From Bacillota bacterium (lineage in GTDB: Bacteria; Bacillota; Clostridia; Christensenellales; SZUA-584), in the NCBI GenBank assembly GCA_023415915.1, contig JAEZIZ010000064.1, positions 1 through 8,346 on the forward strand: a stretch of 8,346 nt of DNA. Direction: 5' to 3'. Of this stretch, positions 1-5,664 are shown piece after piece. The translations under genes and the position numbers were made by a program. The notes beneath the pieces were generated by a model. It was not told the origin of the DNA, made no database searches, and saw only the letters and a list, made by a program, of their open reading frames with translations. Numbering within the stretch: position 1 is the stretch's first letter; every line of letters begins with the position of its first letter.

Positions 1-49
1 GGTATTTACAGTTCCACCTCGTATGTGATAAGCTGTGTACATCCTTCAT
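1..49 (-). CDS. tnpA: IS200-like Y1 transposase TnpA, N-terminal 16 codons only
   Basis: The minus strand reads ATG at 49-47 and stays open to the window edge, giving MKDVHSLSHTRWNCKY. The S-L-(S/A)-H-T-x-W-N-C-K-Y run is the characteristic start of IS200/IS605-type Y1 (HUH) transposases, where it is normally followed by HIVFAPKYRRK. The next partial codon starts with C, which fits His. An excellent ribosome binding site, AAAAGGAGG (67-59), lies 9 nt before the ATG. The enzyme cuts and rejoins single-stranded DNA ends with one catalytic tyrosine. That tyrosine and the HUH motif lie outside the window, so intactness cannot be judged. Confidence 0.85.
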   Translation of the reverse strand, partial: MKDVHSLSHTRWNCKY

Positions 50-59
50 GTTATTTATC

Positions 60-119
60 CTCCTTTTGATTTATGGTAGTGCAGTTGCCAGACCGCACTT
101 CATTTTAAATCAAAAGGAG
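60..119 (-). promoter_or_regulatory. tnpA leader hairpin hiding the ribosome binding site
   Basis: Positions 60-73 and 106-119 are a perfect 14-bp inverted repeat (CTCCTTTTGATTTA and its complement). Inside it, 78-82 (AGTGC) pairs with 95-99 (GCACT). In the minus-strand transcript the 3' arm contains nearly all of the tnpA Shine-Dalgarno sequence, so the folded leader would block ribosome entry. IS200 of Salmonella is known to repress its transposase by such a leader structure, so the same role is inferred here. On the plus strand the stem is followed by five T (120-124), so it could also stop an antisense transcript. Confidence 0.7.
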
Positions 120-154
120 TTTTTATGCCTTGCCTCATCGCTTAAGCTTTTCTG

Positions 155-177
155 AACCCAACGTCTAACGCGGGGTT
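155..177. repeat. Short subterminal hairpin of the IS left end
   Basis: AACCC (155-159) pairs with GGGTT (173-177), and inside it CGT (162-164) pairs with ACG (168-170) around a 3-nt loop, with a 2x2 internal loop between. Short imperfect hairpins close to the tip are the transposase recognition structures in IS200/IS605 elements, and the position fits. On the plus strand the hairpin runs into GGTTTTCTTAT, so it may also terminate transcripts leaving the element in that direction. Confidence 0.5.
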
Positions 178-193
178 TTCTTATACAATGAAG

Positions 194-226
194 CAGCCGC
201 CATAAGCTTTGCGCTTTTGGCGGCTG
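194..226 (-). terminator. Probable intrinsic terminator of the transport operon
   Basis: CAGCCGCC (194-201) is the exact complement of GGCGGCTG (219-226). The stem continues inward (A202-T218, one T-T mismatch, then 204-207 with 213-216) around a 5-nt loop. The hairpin starts about 43 nt after the binding-protein stop codon on the minus strand. The tract after the stem on that strand is only moderately T-rich (CTTCATTGTAT), so efficiency is uncertain. The IS left end begins almost directly after it. Confidence 0.6.
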
Positions 227-269
227 TACCTAAAACATATTGAGTTTTACTTTGCTTGCTGCAGATCCG

Positions 270-1655
270 TCAGCGGGTCGTAAACGGATTGTCGCTTGCC
301 GCGTCGCCTGCGTTGTACTCATCGATGGTCTGGAATTTGACCGGCGCGCCCTTGGCTACTTCGGCCTTGCCGTCCCAGTACTCGTCCAGATTCTCAATGG
401 TAATCGCGTTGGTCGGCGTGAAGATTGCTCCCGGCATATTGCTTGCGTCATATCCTTCTTCAAATATCATGTGTACAAGCTCCATGATAGCGTCCGCAGG
501 AGAGTTGGCGCTGTTGTTGCCGATGCAAAGTATCTTTCCGTCCTTGATCGCCTGTAAGCCTGCCGCTATACCATCTGCCGGGCATACAATATAAACGTCC
601 TTGCCGGGTACCAGGTTATACTGGTTCAGGTTAACCTCGACTCCCGTGTACATAGCGTCATTTTCGCAGAGTATCAGATCAACATCAGGATTCGCGGTGA
701 TGAAGTCAGCGGTAGATTTACGGCCGCCGTCTGCGTCAGGGTTACCGGCCTTGCCAAGTCCGACGATATTCAGACCTGCTGACGATATGTCCAGGGTGCC
801 TTCGTTAAGCAGCTTCTTCCACGCCGTATAGCCTTCCCAAATCGCGTCAAACTGTGAATCATACGGATTTCCGTCCATTATACGGCTCTGGCACAGCCAT
901 CCGCCCAAGAAACCGCTGGCACGTCCTTCCGAGTCGGAGGAGCCTGCGTCTATAATGGCGACTATAGTCTTTAAGACCTTATCCTTGCTGTACAGCTTGG
1001 TAGCCGCGTAGGTTCCAACTTCCCAACCCGACAGATATCCGGCTGAAACGATACTCGTTATGCAGGAGTATTCGGGCAGTCCGGCACGGCCGCCTGTTGC
1101 TATAACAGTGATTCCGGCCTCAGAGGCTTTTTGCATTACCGGAGCCATCGCCGTAATGTCTAAGCAGTTGGGGATAATAACATCTACGCCCTGCGTGATA
1201 AAGTCTTCCACCTGGGCAATCTGCGTCTGGATGTTGCCGTTACCGTCTTGCACGAGCAGAGTATATCCATATTCGTCACACTTAGCCTGTAACTCGTCTA
1301 TCAACTGCCGCAGGAAAGGAGGTCCCATAAGCGGGCTTGTGTATCCGATGACCAGGCCGCCCTTTTGCTCTTTCGGAAGAGCCTTTACAACATCTTTCCT
1401 GCTTTTCAGGGACGGTTCAGGTACGCCGGTCAGTCCAAGCGGGTCTTTCGCCAGCTGCTCATAAACCAGCTCTTTTGACGATTTCGCACCAGGATCCGCA
1501 GCAGACGATTCGGGTGCCGCAGCGCTCGGGCCAGCTGATTCTGCCGCAGCACTCGGAGCAGCCGACTCAACCGGAGTTTGGCCGCAAGCAGCCATAAGCG
1601 TGGTAATCATGGCTAAGCACAGTAATACCGAAATGATACGCTTCTCTTTCTTCAT
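270..1655 (-). CDS. Sugar ABC transporter substrate-binding lipoprotein (ribose-type, Peripla_BP_4-like)
   Basis: 461-residue extracellular binding protein of the importer whose permease and ATPase genes lie just upstream. Residues 1-23 are a lipoprotein signal peptide (basic MKKEKR, hydrophobic core) ending in LMAAC, so Cys24 should be lipidated and anchor the protein outside the membrane. Residues about 29-60 are a Ser/Ala/Pro/Glu-rich linker with a 9-residue tandem repeat. The two-lobed periplasmic-binding fold starts near residue 100 (GGLVIGYTSP) with typical segments such as QVEDFITQGVDVII, ILCENDAMYTGVE and DGIAAGLQAIKDGKI. It is longer than classical RbsB (about 300 residues) because of the linker and N-terminal extension. 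The start is supported by AAAGGAG 7 nt upstream. It follows the permease by 45 nt. The family is clear; the ligand (sugar, polyol or another small molecule) cannot be told from sequence alone. Confidence 0.93.
   Translation of the reverse strand: MKKEKRIISVLLCLAMITTLMAACGQTPVESAAPSAAAESAGPSAAAPESSAADPGAKSSKELVYEQLAKDPLGLTGVPEPSLKSRKDVVKALPKEQKGGLVIGYTSPLMGPPFLRQLIDELQAKCDEYGYTLLVQDGNGNIQTQIAQVEDFITQGVDVIIPNCLDITAMAPVMQKASEAGITVIATGGRAGLPEYSCITSIVSAGYLSGWEVGTYAATKLYSKDKVLKTIVAIIDAGSSDSEGRASGFLGGWLCQSRIMDGNPYDSQFDAIWEGYTAWKKLLNEGTLDISSAGLNIVGLGKAGNPDADGGRKSTADFITANPDVDLILCENDAMYTGVEVNLNQYNLVPGKDVYIVCPADGIAAGLQAIKDGKILCIGNNSANSPADAIMELVHMIFEEGYDASNMPGAIFTPTNAITIENLDEYWDGKAEVAKGAPVKFQTIDEYNAGDAASDNPFTTR
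1515..1568 (-). repeat. Two 27-bp tandem repeats coding the lipoprotein linker
   Basis: Codons 30-38 and 39-47 of the binding-protein gene encode ESAAPSAAA and ESAGPSAAA. The two DNA units (1568-1542 and 1541-1515) match at 22 of 27 bases, and a further ES follows one residue later. This indicates an in-frame tandem duplication in a flexible Ala/Ser/Pro tether between the lipidated cysteine and the folded domain. Confidence 0.75.
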
Positions 1656-1700
1656 ACTCTTTCTCCTTTTTTGTTATTATTACCCCTTAGGGATGCGTCA

Positions 1701-2708
1701 TCAACCCTTGCTCTTTGACGTTACGCTCCTTAAGAGAACAGCCAGTATAATCAACATAGCCCTTACAACCATCTGACTGTAAGGCGGGACGTGCGTTAAG
1801 TTCATAATGTTGCCTATAAGCCCGATGACAAGCACGCCTACAACGCTCTTGAAAGGCACGCCCTCGCCGCCGTCAAGGTTGGTTCCGCCTATAACGGTAC
1901 CGGCTATCGCGACCATTGTGTAGTCGCCGGACGACGTAATCGGCGAAGCGGAGCCATTTCCGGTTGCAATCAGTATGCCCGCCAAACCTGACAGAAAACC
2001 GCAGATAATAAAGGCGCAAAGTTTATATACCTTTGTGTTTATGCCGGCTACCACCGCAGCGTTTTCGTTGCTGCCTATAGCAAGCGACAAACGTCCGTAT
2101 GACGTAAACTTCATTACGAGGGAAAGTATAAGCACTACTACGGCTATCAGGTATATCTGGTATGGAACGTTAAGCAGCGGGTCGGATTTCTGCCCGAACG
2201 TCGTAAGAACTGCTAAAGCCTCGGTGGTCGGCGCTATCGTGACCGACGCGCCGTTGGGTATGATGTACGAAATTCCCTGCACTCCGAATCCCATGGCCAA
2301 TGTGACGACAAACGAAGGCATCTTCAGATACGAAACCAGCACTCCGTTCAGCGCGCCTATCAGGCAGCATGCCAGCAACGCGATAAGAAGGCCTAAAATC
2401 ACGCTGCCTCCCAGCGTTACAATCACGTGCGCGAGTACGACGGAACCAAGCGCGGCCGTGCTTGTAACGGAAAGGTCGATGTTGCCCGTAACCATAACCA
2501 TAAGCAGCCCCATACCGATTGCTATATACGCGCATTGCTGCCTTAGGATATTAATCATGTTGTTAAACGTCAGGAAAACCGGGGATATAAGCGAAGCGAC
2601 GATAAACAACAACACAAAGATTATGTAAATGTTTTTATCCAGTATGAACCTTGAAAAGGTCATCTTTGGCTTTCCGTACTCAACGACTTTGACTGATCCT
2701 TTACTCAT
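1701..2708 (-). CDS. Ribose-type ABC transporter permease (BPD_transp_2 / RbsC family)
   Basis: 335-residue integral membrane subunit that forms the channel of the importer, probably as a homodimer because no second permease gene is present. After a charged cytoplasmic tail (1-25) come about 8-10 hydrophobic segments. Hallmarks of the RbsC family are GNIDLSV (75-81), PSFVVTLA (131-138), the ATPase-contact loop GRLSLAIGSNENAAVVAGI (205-223) and IGGTNLDGGEG (273-283). The length is normal for the family. Its ATG overlaps the end of the ATPase gene by 8 nt, so the two are translationally coupled. A G-rich ribosome binding site (GGGGGTGG) sits 6 nt before the ATG. The family is certain; the substrate is not. 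Confidence 0.93.
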   Translation of the reverse strand: MSKGSVKVVEYGKPKMTFSRFILDKNIYIIFVLLFIVASLISPVFLTFNNMINILRQQCAYIAIGMGLLMVMVTGNIDLSVTSTAALGSVVLAHVIVTLGGSVILGLLIALLACCLIGALNGVLVSYLKMPSFVVTLAMGFGVQGISYIIPNGASVTIAPTTEALAVLTTFGQKSDPLLNVPYQIYLIAVVVLILSLVMKFTSYGRLSLAIGSNENAAVVAGINTKVYKLCAFIICGFLSGLAGILIATGNGSASPITSSGDYTMVAIAGTVIGGTNLDGGEGVPFKSVVGVLVIGLIGNIMNLTHVPPYSQMVVRAMLIILAVLLRSVTSKSKG

Positions 2709-4212
2709 GGCGTTCCACCCCCATTGACAATCTTATAATACTTTGTTCGGACAGCTCGTTCTTTTGCAGCTCGCCTACGGTTACGCCTTCGCGCATAACT
2801 ACCACGCGGTCGCACATACCGATTACCTCCGCCATCTCGGAGGAGATGAGCAGTATTGCGTAGTTTTGAGCCACAAGAGAGTTTATTATGTTAAATATTT
2901 CGATTTTGCTCCCAACGTCCACGCCCCTCGTAGGTTCGTCAAGCACTAAAACCTTGCAGTCGGAAGCCAAAAGCCTTGCTATGGCGACTTTTTGCTGATT
3001 TCCGCCCGAGAGGCTGTTGACGGGGTTTTCAAGGGAGGCGGCTTTAATTCCAATATCCTTTGAAAACTTCTGTACGAAATTGTTCTCTTTGCCCAAGTTC
3101 AGCCAGCCCATCTTATTGCTGAACTTTTTAAGGCACGACAGCGTAACGTTGTGCTTTATAGGTATTTTAAGCAGCACGCCTGACGACTTGCGGTCCTCAG
3201 GAAGCAGTCCGACCTTGCACTTATAACAATGCTTCGGGGACTTGAACGATACTTCTTTGCCGTATAGTTTGACTTTACCGCCATCAAGCTTGTCGAATCC
3301 CATTATTGCGCGGACTGCCTCGGTTCTGCCGGCGCCTACAAGTCCGGTTAAGCCAAGCACTTCGCCCTCGCGTATGTTAAACGATACGTCCTTTACCTGT
3401 ATTCCGGCCTTTATATGCTCCACTTCCAGAATCGTTTTTCCCGGTTTTGACTCCGGCCTTGGCGGGAAATAGGTTTCAAGCGTTCTGCCTATCATTAAGC
3501 TGACGAGCTCTTCCTCGGTAGTCTCCGACTTCTCCACGGTTTTTACGAAGGCTCCGTCTTTAAGCACGGTGATACGGTCGGAGATCCTGAAAATTTCGTT
3601 AAGGCGATGGGTGATGTAGATAATCGACATGCCTTTTTTCTTCAGGTCTTCAAGTATGCCGAAAAGCCGCTCGATTTCGCCTGTCGTCAATACGGCGGTA
3701 GGTTCGTCCAGCACGAGTATCGAGGAGTTCCTTGAAAGCGCCTTGCAAATCTCTACTACCTGCTGGTAAGCGACGGTCAAAGTCCCTACGATGGTATCCG
3801 GGTGCAGATTTTCGAATCCGAGCTGGCTTAGAAGCGCTCCTGCACGTTCACGCAGCACTTTCCAGTTGACGATCTTGTGTTTGTTTCTGAATTCATCGAG
3901 GAAGATGTTCTCCATTATCGAGAGATGCGGTACCAGCACAAATTCCTGATAAATAACGGAAACGCCGCGTTCAAGCCCGTCCTTGGTGTTGTTGATGTGA
4001 GCATTTTCTCCGTTGATATAAATTTCACCGGTGTCCGGGGCGTGCACTCCGGATAAAATCTTAATAAGCGTTGATTTTCCTGCACCATTTTCACCCGCCA
4101 GCGCATGGTTCTCACCGGGTTTAACAAAGAAGCTAACGTCACTCAGCGCCTTTACGCCGCTGAAATGTTTGGAAATATTGTGCATTTCCAAACGGTATTC
4201 GCTTCCGGGCAT
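2701..4212 (-). CDS. Ribose-type ABC transporter ATP-binding protein, two fused ATPase domains (RbsA/MglA family)
   Basis: 503-residue cytoplasmic ATPase with two fused domains, the usual form and length for carbohydrate importers of the RbsA/MglA/XylG type. N-terminal domain: Walker A GENGAGKST (40-48), Q-loop Gln89, a degenerate signature LTVAYQQ (145-151), Walker B ILVLDEPTA (165-173) and switch His202. C-terminal domain: degenerate Walker A GLVGAGRT (290-297), the family motif PEDRKSSGV (338-346), canonical signature LSGGNQQK (401-408) and Walker B VLVLDEPTRGVD (421-432). A serine (Ser457/458) stands where the switch histidine would be, as is normal in this family. It therefore probably has one fully competent ATP site and one degenerate site. 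AAGGAGG lies 8 nt before the ATG. The gene follows the dehydrogenase at 4316-5329 by 103 nt. Confidence 0.95.
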   Translation of the reverse strand: MPGSEYRLEMHNISKHFSGVKALSDVSFFVKPGENHALAGENGAGKSTLIKILSGVHAPDTGEIYINGENAHINNTKDGLERGVSVIYQEFVLVPHLSIMENIFLDEFRNKHKIVNWKVLRERAGALLSQLGFENLHPDTIVGTLTVAYQQVVEICKALSRNSSILVLDEPTAVLTTGEIERLFGILEDLKKKGMSIIYITHRLNEIFRISDRITVLKDGAFVKTVEKSETTEEELVSLMIGRTLETYFPPRPESKPGKTILEVEHIKAGIQVKDVSFNIREGEVLGLTGLVGAGRTEAVRAIMGFDKLDGGKVKLYGKEVSFKSPKHCYKCKVGLLPEDRKSSGVLLKIPIKHNVTLSCLKKFSNKMGWLNLGKENNFVQKFSKDIGIKAASLENPVNSLSGGNQQKVAIARLLASDCKVLVLDEPTRGVDVGSKIEIFNIINSLVAQNYAILLISSEMAEVIGMCDRVVVMREGVTVGELQKNELSEQSIIRLSMGVERHE

Positions 4213-4315
4213 TTATTCACCCTCCTTAATTTATATAATAGATTCTCCCGCAAATACGAAAAGGTGCTTTTCCTTACCATATGCGGCCAAAAACTTTTGC
4301 GGATACCTCGCAGCC
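4213..4315 (-). other. 103-nt spacer with nested inverted repeats between dehydrogenase and ATPase genes
   Basis: CCGCAAA (4248-4254) pairs with TTTGCGG (4296-4302), and between the arms GAAAAG (4258-4263) pairs with CTTTTC (4267-4272) around a 3-nt loop. Next to the ATPase gene is a strong ribosome binding site. No T-run follows the structures on the minus strand, so they do not look like a terminator. An mRNA processing or stability element is possible. I see no convincing promoter here: an AT-rich TATTAT stretch exists without a good -35 box. Confidence 0.35.
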
Positions 4316-5329
4316 TTATTTGGAGCAGTCCAGAACAATCTTCGGGTATATGGATTGGTGGAACAGCTCAAAACTCCGTACGCCGTCGCTCAAAGGAATC
4401 ACAGTGCCTATTATTTTATCCGTCTGCAGCCTGGGAAGCAGGTTTATAGTGCGCGGCATAATCGAGTGTGATGTGAACACGGTTTGTATTCTGCCTTCTT
4501 TCCTGTATAGCTCAAACAGATTGAGAGGCAATTCGTATTTGGGCGGATAAACCGCAAAATAAACTACCGTTCCGCATTGGGCAATTATTTTTATTGCCGG
4601 TTCCGCCGCCTTCGGGGACCCGGACATTTCAAACACATAGTCAAAGCCCTCGCCGCCGGTTATCTCCATTGCGCGTTTTTCGATGTTTTCTTCTAAAGGA
4701 TTTATTACATGCTGTGCGCCCATTGCAAGCGCCAGTTCGCGCTTGGATTCAACGGGGTCGATTGCGGTAATCTTGGTCGCGCCGCTGAGCAGCAGCATAT
4801 TGAGCATAATCGAGCCTATGCCGCCGATTCCGGATATCGCTACCGTAGAGCCGTGCTTTATCGCGGCGAGGTCCATAGCCCTTATGGTGCAGTTTGCGGG
4901 CTCGACCAGACAAGAGCTCTTCAAGTCCGCGTCATCCGGCAGTTTAAATACCACGCTGATGTCCACTACGGCATATTCAGCAAACGCACCGGCAATAGAG
5001 GTGTTCTCGCAGTATTGCGTAAGCCCTTTCTTGCAGGCCGGACAAATGCCGCAGAACGACGACGGGAAAAGGCATACCTTGTCGCCGACTTTCAGCCCGC
5101 TATGCTCGGTGCCCTCGCCAAGCTCCTCAATTATTCCGGAAGCTTCATGCCCCATCGCTATAGGCGGCTTTATGCCCATAAGGCCCATAGTGACAATATG
5201 TACGTCAGTAGCGCAAAGCGCGGCATACGCTATCTTTACCTTGACCTGTCTAAAACCAACCGCGGGTACTTCCTTTTCGAGAACTTCCAACTTGTTTTCC
5301 GACACATACCACAGCTGCTTCATTTTCAT
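4316..5329 (-). CDS. Zinc-dependent medium-chain alcohol/polyol dehydrogenase (second copy)
   Basis: 337-residue cytoplasmic dehydrogenase of the sorbitol/threonine dehydrogenase type, predicted to oxidise a secondary alcohol of a sugar, polyol or similar compound. Catalytic zinc ligands: Cys39 (in LCATDVH), His61-Glu62 (GHEASG) and Glu142 (LVEPANC). Structural zinc cysteines: 93, 96, 99 and 107. The Rossmann motif GIGGIG is at 166-171, and Asp190 at the end of the second beta strand (AIDP) favours NAD over NADP. Unlike the usual CGSD/CGTD, the residue after the catalytic cysteine is Ala (CATD). The first of two nearby ATGs is chosen because GGGGAGG lies 11 nt upstream of it and would be 17 nt from the second. 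It is a clear paralogue of the dehydrogenase at 5665-6681. The 335-nt spacer before it may carry its own promoter. The exact substrate is unknown. Confidence 0.92.
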   Translation of the reverse strand: MKMKQLWYVSENKLEVLEKEVPAVGFRQVKVKIAYAALCATDVHIVTMGLMGIKPPIAMGHEASGIIEELGEGTEHSGLKVGDKVCLFPSSFCGICPACKKGLTQYCENTSIAGAFAEYAVVDISVVFKLPDDADLKSSCLVEPANCTIRAMDLAAIKHGSTVAISGIGGIGSIMLNMLLLSGATKITAIDPVESKRELALAMGAQHVINPLEENIEKRAMEITGGEGFDYVFEMSGSPKAAEPAIKIIAQCGTVVYFAVYPPKYELPLNLFELYRKEGRIQTVFTSHSIMPRTINLLPRLQTDKIIGTVIPLSDGVRSFELFHQSIYPKIVLDCSK

Positions 5330-5431
5330 CTGTTGATGATCCTCCCCAATCTATCATTGCTGTTACATGTTAAAAGGCTTCATCAGGCAATCATACAGTT
5401 TTTAACGCTTCAACTCATCTATGCATACCGA

Positions 5432-5446
5432 CTATATTGAATATAG
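5432..5446. promoter_or_regulatory. 15-bp palindrome, candidate operator
   Basis: CTATATT-G-AATATAG is a perfect 7-1-7 palindrome. On the minus strand it begins 12 nt downstream of a TATAAT at 5464-5459, where a repressor would block transcript initiation. On the plus strand it overlaps the -35 element TTGAAT (5437-5442), which is 18 nt from TATAAT (5461-5466). It matches no operator that I can name. Confidence 0.35.
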
Positions 5447-5503
5447 CTTGTACAAAACATTATAATCTAATCGAAATAAAGGAAGGGGTACTCAAATTAC
5501 ATA

Positions 5504-5622
5504 TTGTATTATATAACCCGCTTTCACTGCCAGCAAGTATTGTTGCGGACATAAAAACGTTATTGCGTGTCTTGTTATCTGCAATATACACCGCTTATTT
5601 CCGCGGGTTACAAATAATACAA
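5504..5622. repeat. Long-armed inverted repeat (119 bp overall)
   Basis: The left arm, TTGTATTAT (5504-5512) plus TAACCCGC (5514-5521), is complementary to GCGGGTTA (5603-5610) plus ATAATACAA (5614-5622): 17 paired bases with only a 1x3 internal loop. The 81-bp centre does not code for anything recognisable. It could be a small non-autonomous (MITE-like) insertion or a regulatory RNA stem. I see no clear target-site duplication beside the arms. Confidence 0.6.
5508..5536 (-). promoter_or_regulatory. Candidate sigma-A promoter for the second dehydrogenase and ABC genes
   Basis: On the minus strand TTGCTG (5536-5531), a 17-nt spacer and a perfect TATAAT (5513-5508) lie about 180 nt upstream of the dehydrogenase ATG. 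Only three of six -35 bases match, but the -10 box and spacing are ideal. The -10 box lies inside one arm of the inverted repeat, so folding or a protein bound there could affect it. If active, the downstream four genes could be expressed separately from the MFS/first dehydrogenase pair. Confidence 0.4.
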
Positions 5623-5664
5623 GATACTGCCTTAAGGCATAATTAGCTTTTCTCCCTTTACTGC

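Larger units (their letters stand above)
1..185 (-). mobile_element. Left end of an IS200/IS605-family insertion sequence (partial)
   Basis: Seen: the start of a Y1-type transposase gene, preceded by a long hairpin covering its ribosome binding site and, further out, a short hairpin (155-177) near the probable tip. Known: IS200-type elements have no classical terminal inverted repeats. They carry subterminal hairpins recognised by the transposase as single-stranded DNA, and a structured tnpA leader that keeps expression very low. Inferred: the tip lies around 180-192, between the short hairpin and the operon terminator stem; I cannot fix it to the base because the cleavage tetra/pentanucleotide is not certain. 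The rest of the element lies left of base 1. No target duplication is expected for this family. Confidence 0.8.
5330..5664. other. 335-nt structured spacer between the two dehydrogenase genes
   Basis: No convincing gene is present on either strand; the short open frames lack ribosome binding sites. The stretch holds a long-armed inverted repeat (5504-5622), a minus-strand promoter (5508-5536), a symmetrical -10 box ATTATAAT (5459-5466), a 15-bp palindrome (5432-5446), the 8-bp palindrome TTGTACAA (5448-5455) and the 12-bp palindrome TGCCTTAAGGCA (5628-5639). The other gaps in the gene set are 103 nt or less, so this one is unusually long and probably marks a promoter or a small insertion. Confidence 0.6.

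Noticed and set aside
125..145. Tiny plus-strand frame (ATG to TAA, 6 codons) right after AAAGGAG at 113-119
   Set aside because: The purine-rich site is simply the other arm of the tnpA leader stem; six codons with no recognisable leader function are not enough.
1683..1692. CCCCTTAGGG between permease and binding-protein genes as a hairpin
   Set aside because: The symmetric core leaves almost no loop, so a stable stem is unlikely; it may be chance.
1975..2628. 217-codon plus-strand open frame opposite the permease gene
   Set aside because: It is a mirror of a clear membrane-permease gene; no ribosome binding site or family features support it. The similar frame at 4683-5336 opposite the second dehydrogenase is rejected for the same reason.
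5400..5413. Possible catabolite-responsive (cre) element; the minus strand has TGAAGCGTTAAA
   Set aside because: One base is missing relative to the cre pattern, which destroys the symmetry around CG; too weak to call.
5461..5554. 30-codon minus-strand open frame starting at an ATG inside the inverted-repeat centre
   Set aside because: It has no Shine-Dalgarno sequence and runs through the promoter and the repeat arm.
5628..5639. TGCCTTAAGGCA as a terminator for the first dehydrogenase gene
   Set aside because: The stem is only 4 bp with a 4-nt loop and no T-run follows on the minus strand; kept only as a palindrome.
5437..5646. 69-codon plus-strand open frame in the spacer between the dehydrogenase genes
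   Set aside because: It needs a TTG start without a ribosome binding site, overlaps the inverted repeat and palindromes, and resembles no protein I know.
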